A DNA stretch of 64,000 nt from Streptomyces virginiae. Lineage in GTDB: Bacteria > Actinomycetota > Actinomycetes > Streptomycetales > Streptomycetaceae. Under the pieces are notes generated by a model that had not been told where the DNA came from, made no database searches, and was given only the letters and a program-made list of their open reading frames with translations. Both the position numbers and the translations under genes were made by a program. The DNA lies in contig NZ_JOAK01000017.1 of NCBI RefSeq assembly GCF_000720455.1, positions 62,001 through 126,000 of the forward strand, read 5' to 3'. Positions 52,257 through 59,898 of the stretch are shown here, in pieces. Each line of letters opens with the position of its first letter. Within the stretch, counting starts at the first letter, position 1.

Positions 52257-53003
52257 TTGATCTACGGCGCAATGAAGTTCTCCATCGGCGGTTCACTGAA
52301 ACTCGCTTTCAGGCCGTGGGTGGAGGGCATCGAGAACGTTCCCGCCGAGGGGCCGGCGATCCTCGCGAGCAACCACCTGTCCTTCTCCGACTCGCTCTTC
52401 CTCCCGGCCGTGCTGGACCGCAAGGTCACCTTCATCGCCAAGGCGGAGTACTTCACCTCCCCGGGCGTCAAGGGCAGGCTGACCGCCGCGTTCTTCAAGG
52501 GCGTCGGCCAGCTCCCGGTGGACCGCTCCGGCGCCCGCGGGGCCGGTGAGGCCGCCATCAGGAGCGGCATCGAGGTCATCGAACGCGGTGAGCTGTTCGG
52601 TATTTACCCCGAGGGCACGCGTTCACCCGACGGCCGCCTCTACCGCGGCAAGCCGGGCGGCCTGGCCCGGGTGGCCCTGGCCACCGGAGCGCCCGTGATC
52701 CCCGTCGCGATGATCAACACGGAGAAGATCCAGCCGCCCGGCAAGGTCATCCCGAAGCTCATGCGCCCGGGCATCCGGATCGGCAAGCCGCTGGACTTCA
52801 GCCGCTACCACGGCATGGACAACGACCGCTTCATCCTCCGCTCGGTGACCGACGAGGTCATGTACGAGATCATGAAGCTTTCCGGCCAGGAGTACGTCGA
52901 CATCTACGCGACGGCGGCCAAGCGCCAGATCGCCGACGCGGAGAAGGCCGCCAAGGACGCCGAGAAGGCGGCCAAGGCGGACAGAACCGACAAGAGCGAG
53001 TAG
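52257..53003 (+). CDS. 1-acyl-sn-glycerol-3-phosphate acyltransferase (PlsC-like)
   Basis: The 248-residue product has the H(X)4D acyl-transfer motif SNHLSFSDSLFLP, the FIAKAEYF block, the substrate motif YPEGTRSPDGRLYRGKPG and a VIPVAMI block. It acylates lysophosphatidate or a similar lipid at the membrane. Start TTG 52257 is supported by AGGAAGG 8 nt upstream. A Lys/Ala-rich C-terminal helix (residues ~225-245) is an unusual tail. macS follows 36 bp later. The mycobacterial relative is Rv2182c. Confidence 0.92.
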   Translation: MIYGAMKFSIGGSLKLAFRPWVEGIENVPAEGPAILASNHLSFSDSLFLPAVLDRKVTFIAKAEYFTSPGVKGRLTAAFFKGVGQLPVDRSGARGAGEAAIRSGIEVIERGELFGIYPEGTRSPDGRLYRGKPGGLARVALATGAPVIPVAMINTEKIQPPGKVIPKLMRPGIRIGKPLDFSRYHGMDNDRFILRSVTDEVMYEIMKLSGQEYVDIYATAAKRQIADAEKAAKDAEKAAKADRTDKSE

Positions 53004-53039
53004 CGGCGGGCGGTACCGCCCGTCAGGGGGGTGGGGGAG

Positions 53040-54257
53040 ATGGCGAAACGCGAACGCGTCGTACGCATGTCGGTCGAGCAGCCGCTCTGGCGTGCCCTGA
53101 CCGCGTACCGGCTGCTGACCATGGTCTACGCGGTGCTGCTGTTCGCCTCGGCGTACAAGGAGTTCCCGCACCCCTGGCCCGCGGCCGGCTACCTGGCCGT
53201 CCTCGCCGTGTGGACCCTCGCCACCTTCCGCAAGGTCTCGAACGCCGCCAGCTGCACCAAGGGCTTCCTCGTCGCCGACCTGACCGTGGCGATCGCCGGT
53301 GTCCTGCTCACGCCGATCGTCGACACCCAGGAGCGGATCGCCGCCGGCGGCCCCACCCTCCCCACCATCTGGACGGCCGGCGCCGTCCTCGGCTTCGCCA
53401 TCAAGGGCGGCTGGCGCTGGGCCTGCTTCGCCTCCACCTTCGTGGCCATGGCGAACATCGTGATCCACGGCGGCCAGCCCACCCGCGACACCCTGCACAA
53501 CGTCCTGCTCGTCTGGGTCGCCTCCGTGGCCATCGGCTACGTCGTCGAGGTCGCCCGGGCCAGTGAGAACACCCTCGCCCGCGCCCTGGAGATCGAGGCC
53601 GCCACCCGCGAACGCGAGCGCCTCGCCCGCGACATCCACGACGGCGTCCTCCAGGTCCTCGCCATGGTCCAGCGCCGCGGCGCCGAACTGGGCGGCGAGG
53701 CCGAGGAACTCGGCAGGATGGCGGGGGAGCAGGAGGTGGCGCTGCGCACGCTGGTCTCCAGCGGGCTGGTGCAGCCCTCCCGGGTCTGCCGCGACGAGTC
53801 ACGGGGCGCGCTGGTCGACACGTACGAGGACGACGAGCCCGGCGCGGACGACGGGGACCTGGACCTGCGCTCGCTCCTCGCCCCGCACGCCGGGTCCCGG
53901 GTGAGCTTCGCCGAGCCGGGCACCCCGGTACCGCTGCCCGTCCCCGCCGCGAAGGAGCTGGCGGCCGCCGTCGGCGCCGCCCTCGACAACGTGCGCAAGC
54001 ACGCCGGGGAAGGCGCCCGCGCCTGGATCCTGGTCGAGGACTGGGGCGACGAGGTGATCGTGACCGTCCGCGACGACGGCCCCGGCATCCCGGCGGGCCG
54101 CCTCGACCAGGCCGAGGGCGAGGGCCGGATGGGCGTGGCGCTGTCCATCCGGGGCCGGCTGCGCGACCTCGGCGGCAGCGCCGATCTGGTGTCCGTCCCC
54201 GGGCAGGGCACCGAAGTGGAACTGAAGGTACCCAGGGGCAGGACGGACAAGAAGTGA
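53040..54257 (+). CDS. macS: Membrane sensor histidine kinase, MacS-like
   Basis: The 405-residue product has four to six N-terminal membrane helices (residues ~15-170), a DHp region with the phosphorylated His in ERLARDIHDGVLQVLAM, and an HATPase domain with the N box AALDNVRKHAG and G box DDGPGIP and GRMGVALSIRGRL. It pairs with the response regulator that overlaps its stop by 4 nt. Family and place (acyltransferase upstream, pfkA downstream) agree with MacS of S. coelicolor. ATG 53040 has a G-rich site upstream; GTG 53031 is the alternative. Confidence 0.9.
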   Translation: MAKRERVVRMSVEQPLWRALTAYRLLTMVYAVLLFASAYKEFPHPWPAAGYLAVLAVWTLATFRKVSNAASCTKGFLVADLTVAIAGVLLTPIVDTQERIAAGGPTLPTIWTAGAVLGFAIKGGWRWACFASTFVAMANIVIHGGQPTRDTLHNVLLVWVASVAIGYVVEVARASENTLARALEIEAATRERERLARDIHDGVLQVLAMVQRRGAELGGEAEELGRMAGEQEVALRTLVSSGLVQPSRVCRDESRGALVDTYEDDEPGADDGDLDLRSLLAPHAGSRVSFAEPGTPVPLPVPAAKELAAAVGAALDNVRKHAGEGARAWILVEDWGDEVIVTVRDDGPGIPAGRLDQAEGEGRMGVALSIRGRLRDLGGSADLVSVPGQGTEVELKVPRGRTDKK

Positions 54258-54961
54258 GCGAGCACACCGACGTGAACAACCCGCAGCAGCCGCAGGAGCA
54301 GCGCGAGACGAGGGTGATGGTCGTCGACGACCACCCGATGTGGCGCGACGCGGTCGCCCGCGACCTGGCCGCCGCCGGCCTCGACGTGGTGGCCACCGCC
54401 GGGGACGGCCCCGAGGCGGTGCGCCGGGCCCGCGCCGTCACCCCCGACGTCCTGGTCCTCGACCTCAACCTGCCCGGCATGCCGGGCGTACAGGTCTGCA
54501 AGGAGCTGGTCGGCGCCAACCCGGCGCTGCGGGTCCTGGTCCTGTCGGCCAGCGGTGAGCACGCCGACGTCCTGGAGGCGGTGAAGTCCGGCGCGACCGG
54601 CTACCTGCTGAAGTCCGCCGGTGCCGAAGAGCTGATCGACGCCGTCCGCCGCACCGCCGTCGGGGACCCGGTCTTCACCCCGGGGCTGGCCGGACTGGTG
54701 CTCGGCGAGTACCGGCGGCTGGCCACCGACCCGCTGCCGACCGCCTCCGACGAGCCGAAGGCGCCTCAGCTCACCGACCGCGAGACCGAGGTGCTGCGCC
54801 TGGTGGCGAAGGGGCTGTCGTACAAGCAGATCGCGGAGCGGCTGGTCATCTCGCACCGCACCGTGCAGAACCACGTCCAGAACACCCTGGGCAAGCTGCA
54901 GTTGCACAACCGGGTCGAGCTCGTCCGGTACGCCATAGAGGCGGGCCTCGACGACGCCTGA
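54254..54961 (+). CDS. macR: NarL-family response regulator, MacR-like
   Basis: The 235-residue product has a receiver domain with VVDDHPMW, phospho-Asp in LVLDLNLPGMPG, Ser in VLSASGEH and Lys in YLLKSAGAEE, and a LuxR-type HTH with LTDRETEVLRLVAKGLSYKQIAERL and HRTVQNHVQNTL. The GTG start overlaps the macS stop (GTGA). MacRS of S. coelicolor is known to control membrane protein genes and morphogenesis; a similar role is inferred. The gap after the gene has a MacR-like site at 55007. Confidence 0.92.
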   Translation: MSEHTDVNNPQQPQEQRETRVMVVDDHPMWRDAVARDLAAAGLDVVATAGDGPEAVRRARAVTPDVLVLDLNLPGMPGVQVCKELVGANPALRVLVLSASGEHADVLEAVKSGATGYLLKSAGAEELIDAVRRTAVGDPVFTPGLAGLVLGEYRRLATDPLPTASDEPKAPQLTDRETEVLRLVAKGLSYKQIAERLVISHRTVQNHVQNTLGKLQLHNRVELVRYAIEAGLDDA

Positions 54962-55006
54962 GGGCCGCCCGCGCGGGCGTCGATCGTACTTACGTCCTCG
55001 TACGAG

Positions 55007-55022
55007 TGAACGGGCGTACTCA
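55007..55022 (+). promoter_or_regulatory. MacR-like half-site upstream of pfkA
   Basis: TGAACGGGCGTACTCA has a perfect right half (GTACTCA) and three leading matches to TGAGTAC-N2-GTACTCA, the MacR consensus as I remember it (10 of 14). Confidence 0.3.
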
Positions 55023-55084
55023 ACGCCCCGCGATTCCACCTGAATTGCCGCTTCCCAAGCCCTTGATGTGACCTGTGTCACCAC

Positions 55085-55090
55085 TAGCGT
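55085..55090 (+). promoter_or_regulatory. -10 box of pfkA
   Basis: TAGCGT lies 7 nt before an in-frame ATG at 55098 and 25 nt before ATG 55116. The transcript would be leaderless from the first or have an 18-nt leader for the second. Confidence 0.5.
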
Positions 55091-55115
55091 GACCGTCATG
55101 GCGAAGGGAGATGCA

Positions 55116-56144
55116 ATGAAGGTCGGAGTGCTGACCGGTGGCGGCGACTGCCCCGGACTCAACGCGGTGATCAGGGCCGTCGTCCGCAAGGGCCACCAGG
55201 AGTACGGCTGCGAGTTCGTCGGGTTCAAGGACGGCTGGCGGGGCGCGGTCGAGGGGCGCACGGTCCCCCTCGACATCCCCGCCGTCCGCGGCATCCTGCC
55301 CCGCGGCGGCACCATCCTCGGCTCCTCGCGCACCAACCCGTTCAAGACGGAGAACGGAGTGCGCGACATCAGGGACAACCTGGCCAAGTACGAGGTGGAC
55401 GCGCTCATCGCCATCGGCGGCGAGGACACCCTCGGAGTCGCCGCCCGCCTCCACGAGGAGTACGGCATCCCCTGCGTCGGCGTGCCGAAGACCATCGACA
55501 ACGACCTGTCCGCCACCGACTACACCTTCGGCTTCGACACCGCCGTCGGCATCGCCACCGAGGCCATCGACCGCCTGCACACCACGGCCGAATCGCACAT
55601 GCGGGTCCTCGTCGTCGAGGTCATGGGCCGGCACGCCGGCTGGATCGCCCTGCACTCCGGGCTCGCCGGCGGGGCCAACGTCATCCTCATCCCGGAACAG
55701 CGCTTCGACGTGGACCAGGTGTGCGCCTGGGTGACCTCCCGGTTCAAGGCGAGCTACGCGCCGATCGTCGTGGTCGCCGAAGGCGCGATGCCCAAGGACG
55801 GGGACATGGTGCTCAAGGACGGCACCAAGGACTCCTTCGGGCACGTCCGGCTCTCCGGCGTGGGCGAGTGGCTGGCCAAGGAGATCGAGGAGCGCACCGG
55901 AAAGGAAGCCCGCACGACGGTGCTCGGGCACATCCAGCGCGGCGGCACCCCCAGCGCCTTCGACCGCTGGCTGGCCACCCGCTTCGGGCTCCACGCGATC
56001 GACGCCGTCCACGAAGGGGACTTCGGGAAGATGGTCGCGCTGAAGGGCACCGACATCATCCGGGTACCCATCGCGGACGCGACGGCGAAGCTGAAGACGG
56101 TCGACCCCGCCCTCTACACGGAGGTCGGCGTCTTCTTCGGCTGA
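55116..56144 (+). CDS. pfkA: 6-phosphofructokinase (PfkA, actinobacterial group)
   Basis: PfkA makes fructose-1,6-bisphosphate. The 342-residue product has GVLTGGGDCPGLNAVIR, GTILGSSRTNP, the phosphate-donor motif IAIGGEDTLGVA, PKTIDNDL, EVMGRHAGW and HIQRGGTPSAFDR. The donor motif has Asp at the position (104 of E. coli PfkA) that is Gly in ATP-dependent enzymes, and Lys at position 124, the pattern of PPi-dependent enzymes such as that of Amycolatopsis. ATG 55116 has AAGGGAG upstream; ATG 55098 is a leaderless alternative. Confidence 0.93.
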   Translation: MKVGVLTGGGDCPGLNAVIRAVVRKGHQEYGCEFVGFKDGWRGAVEGRTVPLDIPAVRGILPRGGTILGSSRTNPFKTENGVRDIRDNLAKYEVDALIAIGGEDTLGVAARLHEEYGIPCVGVPKTIDNDLSATDYTFGFDTAVGIATEAIDRLHTTAESHMRVLVVEVMGRHAGWIALHSGLAGGANVILIPEQRFDVDQVCAWVTSRFKASYAPIVVVAEGAMPKDGDMVLKDGTKDSFGHVRLSGVGEWLAKEIEERTGKEARTTVLGHIQRGGTPSAFDRWLATRFGLHAIDAVHEGDFGKMVALKGTDIIRVPIADATAKLKTVDPALYTEVGVFFG

Positions 56145-56162
56145 GCCGCCGGGCGTTGACAC

Positions 56163-56196
56163 ACCATGGGTCGTATCGTGACGAACGGCCCATGGT
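56163..56196 (+). promoter_or_regulatory. Inverted repeat upstream of the dehydrogenase gene
   Basis: ACCATGGG (56163-56170) and CCCATGGT (56189-56196) flank 18 nt. TTGACA (56156-56161) at its left edge resembles a -35 box. Confidence 0.4.
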
Positions 56197-56215
56197 CCGG
56201 CGTACGGGAGTCAAC

Positions 56216-57223
56216 GTGGAAATCCTGGCATTCGGCGTGCAGGCGGACGAGAAGCCGATGCTGGAGGCGGCGTTCGCGGGCCTGCACGAGGTGCGCTGCC
56301 TGGACGTCTTCCTCACCGAGGACACCGCCCCCATCGCGGCCGGCCACGAGATCGTCTCCACCAGCGTCAACGCCGACCTGAACGGGCGGGTGCTGCGCGT
56401 CCTGGCCGCCGGCGGGACCCGGATGATCGCCCAGCGCTCCACCGGCTTCAACAACGTCGACCTGGACGCCGCGCGGCAGCTCGGCCTGACGGTGAGCCGG
56501 GTCTCGCACTACTCCCCGTACTCCGTGGCCGAGTTCGCCTGGACCCTCGCGATGGCCGTGAACCGGCGCATCGTCCGGGCCGCCACCCGGACCAGGGACT
56601 TCGACTTCCGCCTCGACGGGCTGATGGGCCGCGACATGCACGGCCGCACGGTCGGCGTGCTCGGCACCGGCAAGATCGGCGAGGCGTTCACCCGCATCGC
56701 GCACGGCCACGGCATGAACCTGCTCGGATGGGACGTGGCGCGCAACCCCGCCTGCGGGGAACTCGGCATGAAGTACGTGGACAAGGAGGAGCTGTTCGCC
56801 TCCTCGGACCTGATCAGCCTGCACGTGCCGCTGGTGGAGTCCACGCGCCGCCTCGTCGACGCGGCGGCGCTGCGGCTCATGAAGGACGACGCGATCCTGG
56901 TGAACTCCAGCCGCGGCGGGCTCGTCGACACCGACGCCCTGGTCGCGGAGCTGCGCGCCGGACGCTTCACGGGCGTCGGCCTGGACGTGTACGAGGCGGA
57001 GGCAGGGGTCTTCTTCGTGGACCGGTCCCTGGATCCCGTCGAGGACGACACCCTGGCCCGGCTGGTCACCTTCCCGAACGTCGTGGTGACCTCCCACCAG
57101 GCGTACTACACGACCGACGCGGTGGGCCAGATCATCGACACCACCGCCGCCAACGTCGCCGACTACCTGGCGGGCCGCCACTCGGAGAACGTCCTCGTCC
57201 CGGACGCGCCGCAGGCCCCGTAG
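56216..57223 (+). CDS. D-isomer 2-hydroxyacid dehydrogenase (D-lactate dehydrogenase-like)
   Basis: The 335-residue product has the NAD motif GVLGTGKIGEAFTRIA, catalytic Arg in LVNSSRGGLVDTDAL, Glu in DVYEAEAGVFF and His in TSHQAYYTTDA, and the RSTGFNNVDLDAA block typical of LdhA-type fermentative D-lactate dehydrogenases. It likely reduces pyruvate to D-lactate with NADH. GTG 56216 has GGGAG 5 nt upstream; an ATG at 56192 is a longer alternative lying in the inverted repeat. It follows pfkA by 70 bp. Confidence 0.92.
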   Translation: MEILAFGVQADEKPMLEAAFAGLHEVRCLDVFLTEDTAPIAAGHEIVSTSVNADLNGRVLRVLAAGGTRMIAQRSTGFNNVDLDAARQLGLTVSRVSHYSPYSVAEFAWTLAMAVNRRIVRAATRTRDFDFRLDGLMGRDMHGRTVGVLGTGKIGEAFTRIAHGHGMNLLGWDVARNPACGELGMKYVDKEELFASSDLISLHVPLVESTRRLVDAAALRLMKDDAILVNSSRGGLVDTDALVAELRAGRFTGVGLDVYEAEAGVFFVDRSLDPVEDDTLARLVTFPNVVVTSHQAYYTTDAVGQIIDTTAANVADYLAGRHSENVLVPDAPQAP

Positions 57224-57280
57224 CCCCCGGACTTCGGATCGCGTTCACCCCGCCGACCCCCGGCGCGGGCGGGCGGGGCG

Positions 57281-57286
57281 TACATT
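57281..57286 (+). promoter_or_regulatory. -10 box of a probable leaderless small membrane-protein transcript
   Basis: TACATT is followed by CCTCGC and GTG 57293. Confidence 0.5.
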
Positions 57287-57292
57287 CCTCGC

Positions 57293-57589
57293 GTGGACTT
57301 CCCCGAGATCATCCGCTGGATCTTCGCCGGCCTGACCCTCCTGGCCGTGGCCGGCCTGGTTCGGGAGTTCCGGCGGCTGCGCCGGACGGAACCCGCCGGC
57401 CGGCCCGCCCGCCGGTGGGACGTCGCGGACCAGTGCGCCGGGCTGGTGACCGCCGTCGGCGGCGCGCTCGGCAGTGCGTACCTCTTCGGGGCGGGCCTGG
57501 CCCTGACCGCAGTGGTGCTCGGTGCCGGAGCCGCCCGCGCGGCCCGGGCACCCCGCCGCCGCAGGACGGCGGAGCGGGCCGCCGCGTGA
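57293..57589 (+). CDS. Small membrane protein (98 aa)
   Basis: The product has a first hydrophobic helix (IIRWIFAGLTLLAVAGLV), a basic loop with RRLRRTEPAGRPARR and a second and possibly third helix (AGLVTAVGGALGSAYLFGAGLALTAVVLG split by Gly), then a basic tail. No family is recognised. The GTG start sits 6 nt behind TACATT, supporting a leaderless transcript. It faces the anthranilate synthase gene. Confidence 0.65.
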   Translation: MDFPEIIRWIFAGLTLLAVAGLVREFRRLRRTEPAGRPARRWDVADQCAGLVTAVGGALGSAYLFGAGLALTAVVLGAGAARAARAPRRRRTAERAAA

Positions 57590-57603
57590 CCGACCGACGG
57601 CCC

Positions 57604-57623
57604 CGGCCCGCCCGTCCGGGCCG
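57604..57623. terminator. Short hairpin between convergent genes
   Basis: CGGCCCG and CGGGCCG flank CCCGTC, a 7-bp perfect stem. Confidence 0.5.
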
Positions 57624-57634
57624 CCGCGCCGCGG

Positions 57635-59557
57635 CTACACCACCGCGGCCGTCACCTCCGCGACCAGCTCGCGCAGCAGGTCCGCGCCGCGCAGGGTGAG
57701 GACCGACTCCGGGTGGAACTGGACCCCGGCGAAGCCGCCGCCGACCGAACGCAGCGCGTGGACCTCCCCGGTCACCGGGTCGCGGGACACCTCCACACCC
57801 GCCCGCGCCAGCCGCGCCTCGCCCGCGTCGTCGCAGCGCGCCGTGTACGTGTTGTAGAAGCCGACCACCTCCTCGGCCCCGAACAGCCCGATCCGCATCT
57901 GCGCGCCCTGCGCCGGCTCCGCCTTGCGGACCAGCGGCAGACCCAGCTCGGCGGCGAGCAGCTCGTGCCCGAGGCAGACCCCGAGCAGGCCGTGCCGGTG
58001 CCCGGCCAGCAGCTCCGCCGTCAGCCCGCGCAGCATCCGCATCTTCGGGTCGGCGCCGTGCGCCGGATCGCCCGGGCCGGGGCCCAGCACGATCGGGCCC
58101 TCCCAGTCCAGGGCCGCCTCCCGCAGCCCCGGTTCGTCGAAGCGCCGTACGGTCACCTCCAGCCCGGCCACCCGCAGGACGTGCGCCAGCATCGCCGTGA
58201 AGGTGTCCTCCCCGTCCACCACCAGCGCACGGCCCGTCGGCGCCGTCGGCCGCTCCTGCAGCCGCAGCCAGAAGGGCGCCAGGTCGGCCCGCCGGGCGGC
58301 GAGGGCCGCCCGCACCCGCGGGTCCTCGGCCAGGCGCGCCCCCTCCACGGCCGGCCGCGGCGCCGCCGGGCGCACCCCGAGCGCCGCCAGCACCCCCGCC
58401 GCCTTCGCGTGCGTCTCCGCCACCTCGCCGGCCGGGTCGGAGTGCCGTACCAGCGTGGCGCCCACCGGCACCCGCAGGGTCCCGTCCGCCCCGATGTCCG
58501 CGGTCCGGATGAGGATGGGGGAGTCGAGCGTCTGCGCCCCGGCCGCGTCCAGGCCCAGCAGGGCCAGCGCGCCCGCGTAGTAGCCGCGCCCGCCCGCCTC
58601 GTACCGTTCGATCACCCGGCAGGCGTTCTGCACCGGCGAGCCCGTCACCGTCGCCGCGAACATCGTCTCCCGCAGCACCTCCCGCACGTCCAGCGAGGAG
58701 CGTCCGCGCAGCTCGTACTCGGTGTGCGTGAGGTGGGACATCTCCTTGAGCCGCGGCCCGACGACCACCCCGCCCCGGTCCCCGACCGTGCACATCATCT
58801 TCAGTTCCTCGTCGACCACCATCGACAGCTCCTCGGTCTCCTTGCGGTCTCCGAGGAAGGCCAGGAGCGACTCGACGGTCGGTCCCGTGGCGGGATGCCG
58901 GTGGGTCCCGCTGATCGGGTTCATCACCACCGTCCCCGCGGACATCCGTACGTGGACCTCGGGGCTGGCCCCGACCAGCGTGCGCTCGCCGGTGTGGACG
59001 ACGTACGTCCAGTACGCACCCCGCTCGCCCTCCAGCAGCCGCCGGAACAGGGCGAGCGCGTCCGCCCGGCCGAATCCGCCGATCCGGCCCTCGAAGGTGC
59101 GCCGGATGACGAAGTTCGCGCCCTCGCCCCGGCCGATCTCGTCGCGGATCACCCGCTCCACCGTGTCCGCGTACGCCTCGTCGCAGACGTCGAAGCCGCC
59201 GTCCTCGACCCGCACCGCGTGCGCGGGCAGCTCCGCCAGGGCCTCCGCGAGCGGGATCTCGTACACCTCCTCGGCGACGAGCGCGCTCAGCGGCGTGCCG
59301 TCGTCGCGCACGTCGAACCCGCGCTCACGGATCTGCCGGAAGGGCACGAGCGCGAGGGTGGGCAGCGGGCCGACGGGCAGGTCGGCGAGGCGCCCGGCCT
59401 CGTGGACCGGGCCGAGGAGCACCTCGACGGTGTCGTGGTCGCGGCCGGGGGTGCGCCGGCGCAGCAGGGCGAACGGCGGGCAGGAGTCGTCGAGCAGCCG
59501 GCTCAGCGGGTGCTGTCGGTCTCGGCGGTCCTGGAGGTTACGGCGGCTGGGTTCCAT
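57635..59557 (-). CDS. Fused anthranilate synthase (TrpE-TrpG/PhzE-like)
   Basis: The 640-residue product joins a chorismate-using TrpE-like domain (residues ~1-430) to a glutamine amidotransferase domain (~440-640). The amidotransferase has Cys in GVCLGHELLAAELG and the His-Glu pair in VQFHPESVL. The synthase has NPISGTHRHP, DEELKMMC and VTGSPVQNACRVIERYE; the first two are closer to PhzE (ADIC synthase) than to classical TrpE. It makes anthranilate or the related ADIC. The Trp leader peptide and attenuator upstream argue for tryptophan supply. GGAAGGA lies 10 nt before ATG 59557. Confidence 0.92.
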   Translation of the reverse strand: MEPSRRNLQDRRDRQHPLSRLLDDSCPPFALLRRRTPGRDHDTVEVLLGPVHEAGRLADLPVGPLPTLALVPFRQIRERGFDVRDDGTPLSALVAEEVYEIPLAEALAELPAHAVRVEDGGFDVCDEAYADTVERVIRDEIGRGEGANFVIRRTFEGRIGGFGRADALALFRRLLEGERGAYWTYVVHTGERTLVGASPEVHVRMSAGTVVMNPISGTHRHPATGPTVESLLAFLGDRKETEELSMVVDEELKMMCTVGDRGGVVVGPRLKEMSHLTHTEYELRGRSSLDVREVLRETMFAATVTGSPVQNACRVIERYEAGGRGYYAGALALLGLDAAGAQTLDSPILIRTADIGADGTLRVPVGATLVRHSDPAGEVAETHAKAAGVLAALGVRPAAPRPAVEGARLAEDPRVRAALAARRADLAPFWLRLQERPTAPTGRALVVDGEDTFTAMLAHVLRVAGLEVTVRRFDEPGLREAALDWEGPIVLGPGPGDPAHGADPKMRMLRGLTAELLAGHRHGLLGVCLGHELLAAELGLPLVRKAEPAQGAQMRIGLFGAEEVVGFYNTYTARCDDAGEARLARAGVEVSRDPVTGEVHALRSVGGGFAGVQFHPESVLTLRGADLLRELVAEVTAAVV

Positions 59558-59624
59558 GGGCGGAGCGTCCTTCCGTCAGGGGAGGAGCGGCTCTCGCTGC
59601 CGACGCCGGGGTCGTCGAACGCGG

Positions 59625-59648
59625 AAGGCCGCCCCTCGGGGCGGCCTT
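59625..59648 (-). terminator. Attenuator terminator upstream of the fused anthranilate synthase
   Basis: AAGGCCGCCCC and GGGGCGGCCTT pair around a tiny loop, 70 nt before the synthase start and 17 nt after the leader peptide stop, the classic place of a trp attenuator. Confidence 0.8.
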
Positions 59649-59664
59649 CGCGTCGTGCGTGTCT

Positions 59665-59733
59665 TCAGGTACGCGCAGGAAGTGGGCCGCCGGGAGCGGG
59701 CCACCACCAGTTCTGGTTCGTGTGCGCGTACAT
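59665..59733 (-). CDS. trpL: Trp leader peptide (22 aa, three consecutive Trp)
   Basis: The ORF begins MYAHTNQNWWWPAPGG and ends in a TGA 17 nt before the attenuator hairpin. Three Trp codons in a row at codons 9-11 make it a tryptophan sensor: ribosome stalling at low Trp-tRNA would stop the terminator forming. Attenuation of a fused anthranilate synthase gene by such a leader is known in Streptomyces. The ATG follows TATGGT by 7 nt, so the leader peptide itself appears to be leaderless. Confidence 0.88.
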   Translation of the reverse strand: MYAHTNQNWWWPAPGGPLPART

Positions 59734-59740
59734 GCGGTGA

Positions 59741-59746
59741 ACCATA
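59741..59746 (-). promoter_or_regulatory. -10 box of the trp leader transcript
   Basis: TATGGT on the minus strand lies 7 nt before the leader-peptide ATG. Confidence 0.55.
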
Positions 59747-59885
59747 GCCCAGACCGGCGGCCCGGCGCCGGATCCTCCCCGGGCCGTGCTTTGAACCATG
59801 GATTGGCCTTCCGCCGGGCGTCCACCGCCTTCGAGAAATCCGTCTCACGTTGTGGGCGGGGGGCTGGATGCCCCGCGTAACGCCG

Positions 59886-59891
59886 TAATGT
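59886..59891 (+). promoter_or_regulatory. -10 box of a probable leaderless DAHP synthase transcript
   Basis: TAATGT is followed by seven bases and GTG 59899. The GTG at 59890 overlaps this box and so is unlikely to be the start. Confidence 0.55.
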
Positions 59892-59898
59892 GTACGAG

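Noticed and set aside
59890..59898. GTG 59890 as the DAHP synthase start
   Set aside because: It lies within the TAATGT -10 box; GTG 59899 gives the expected spacing and protein length.
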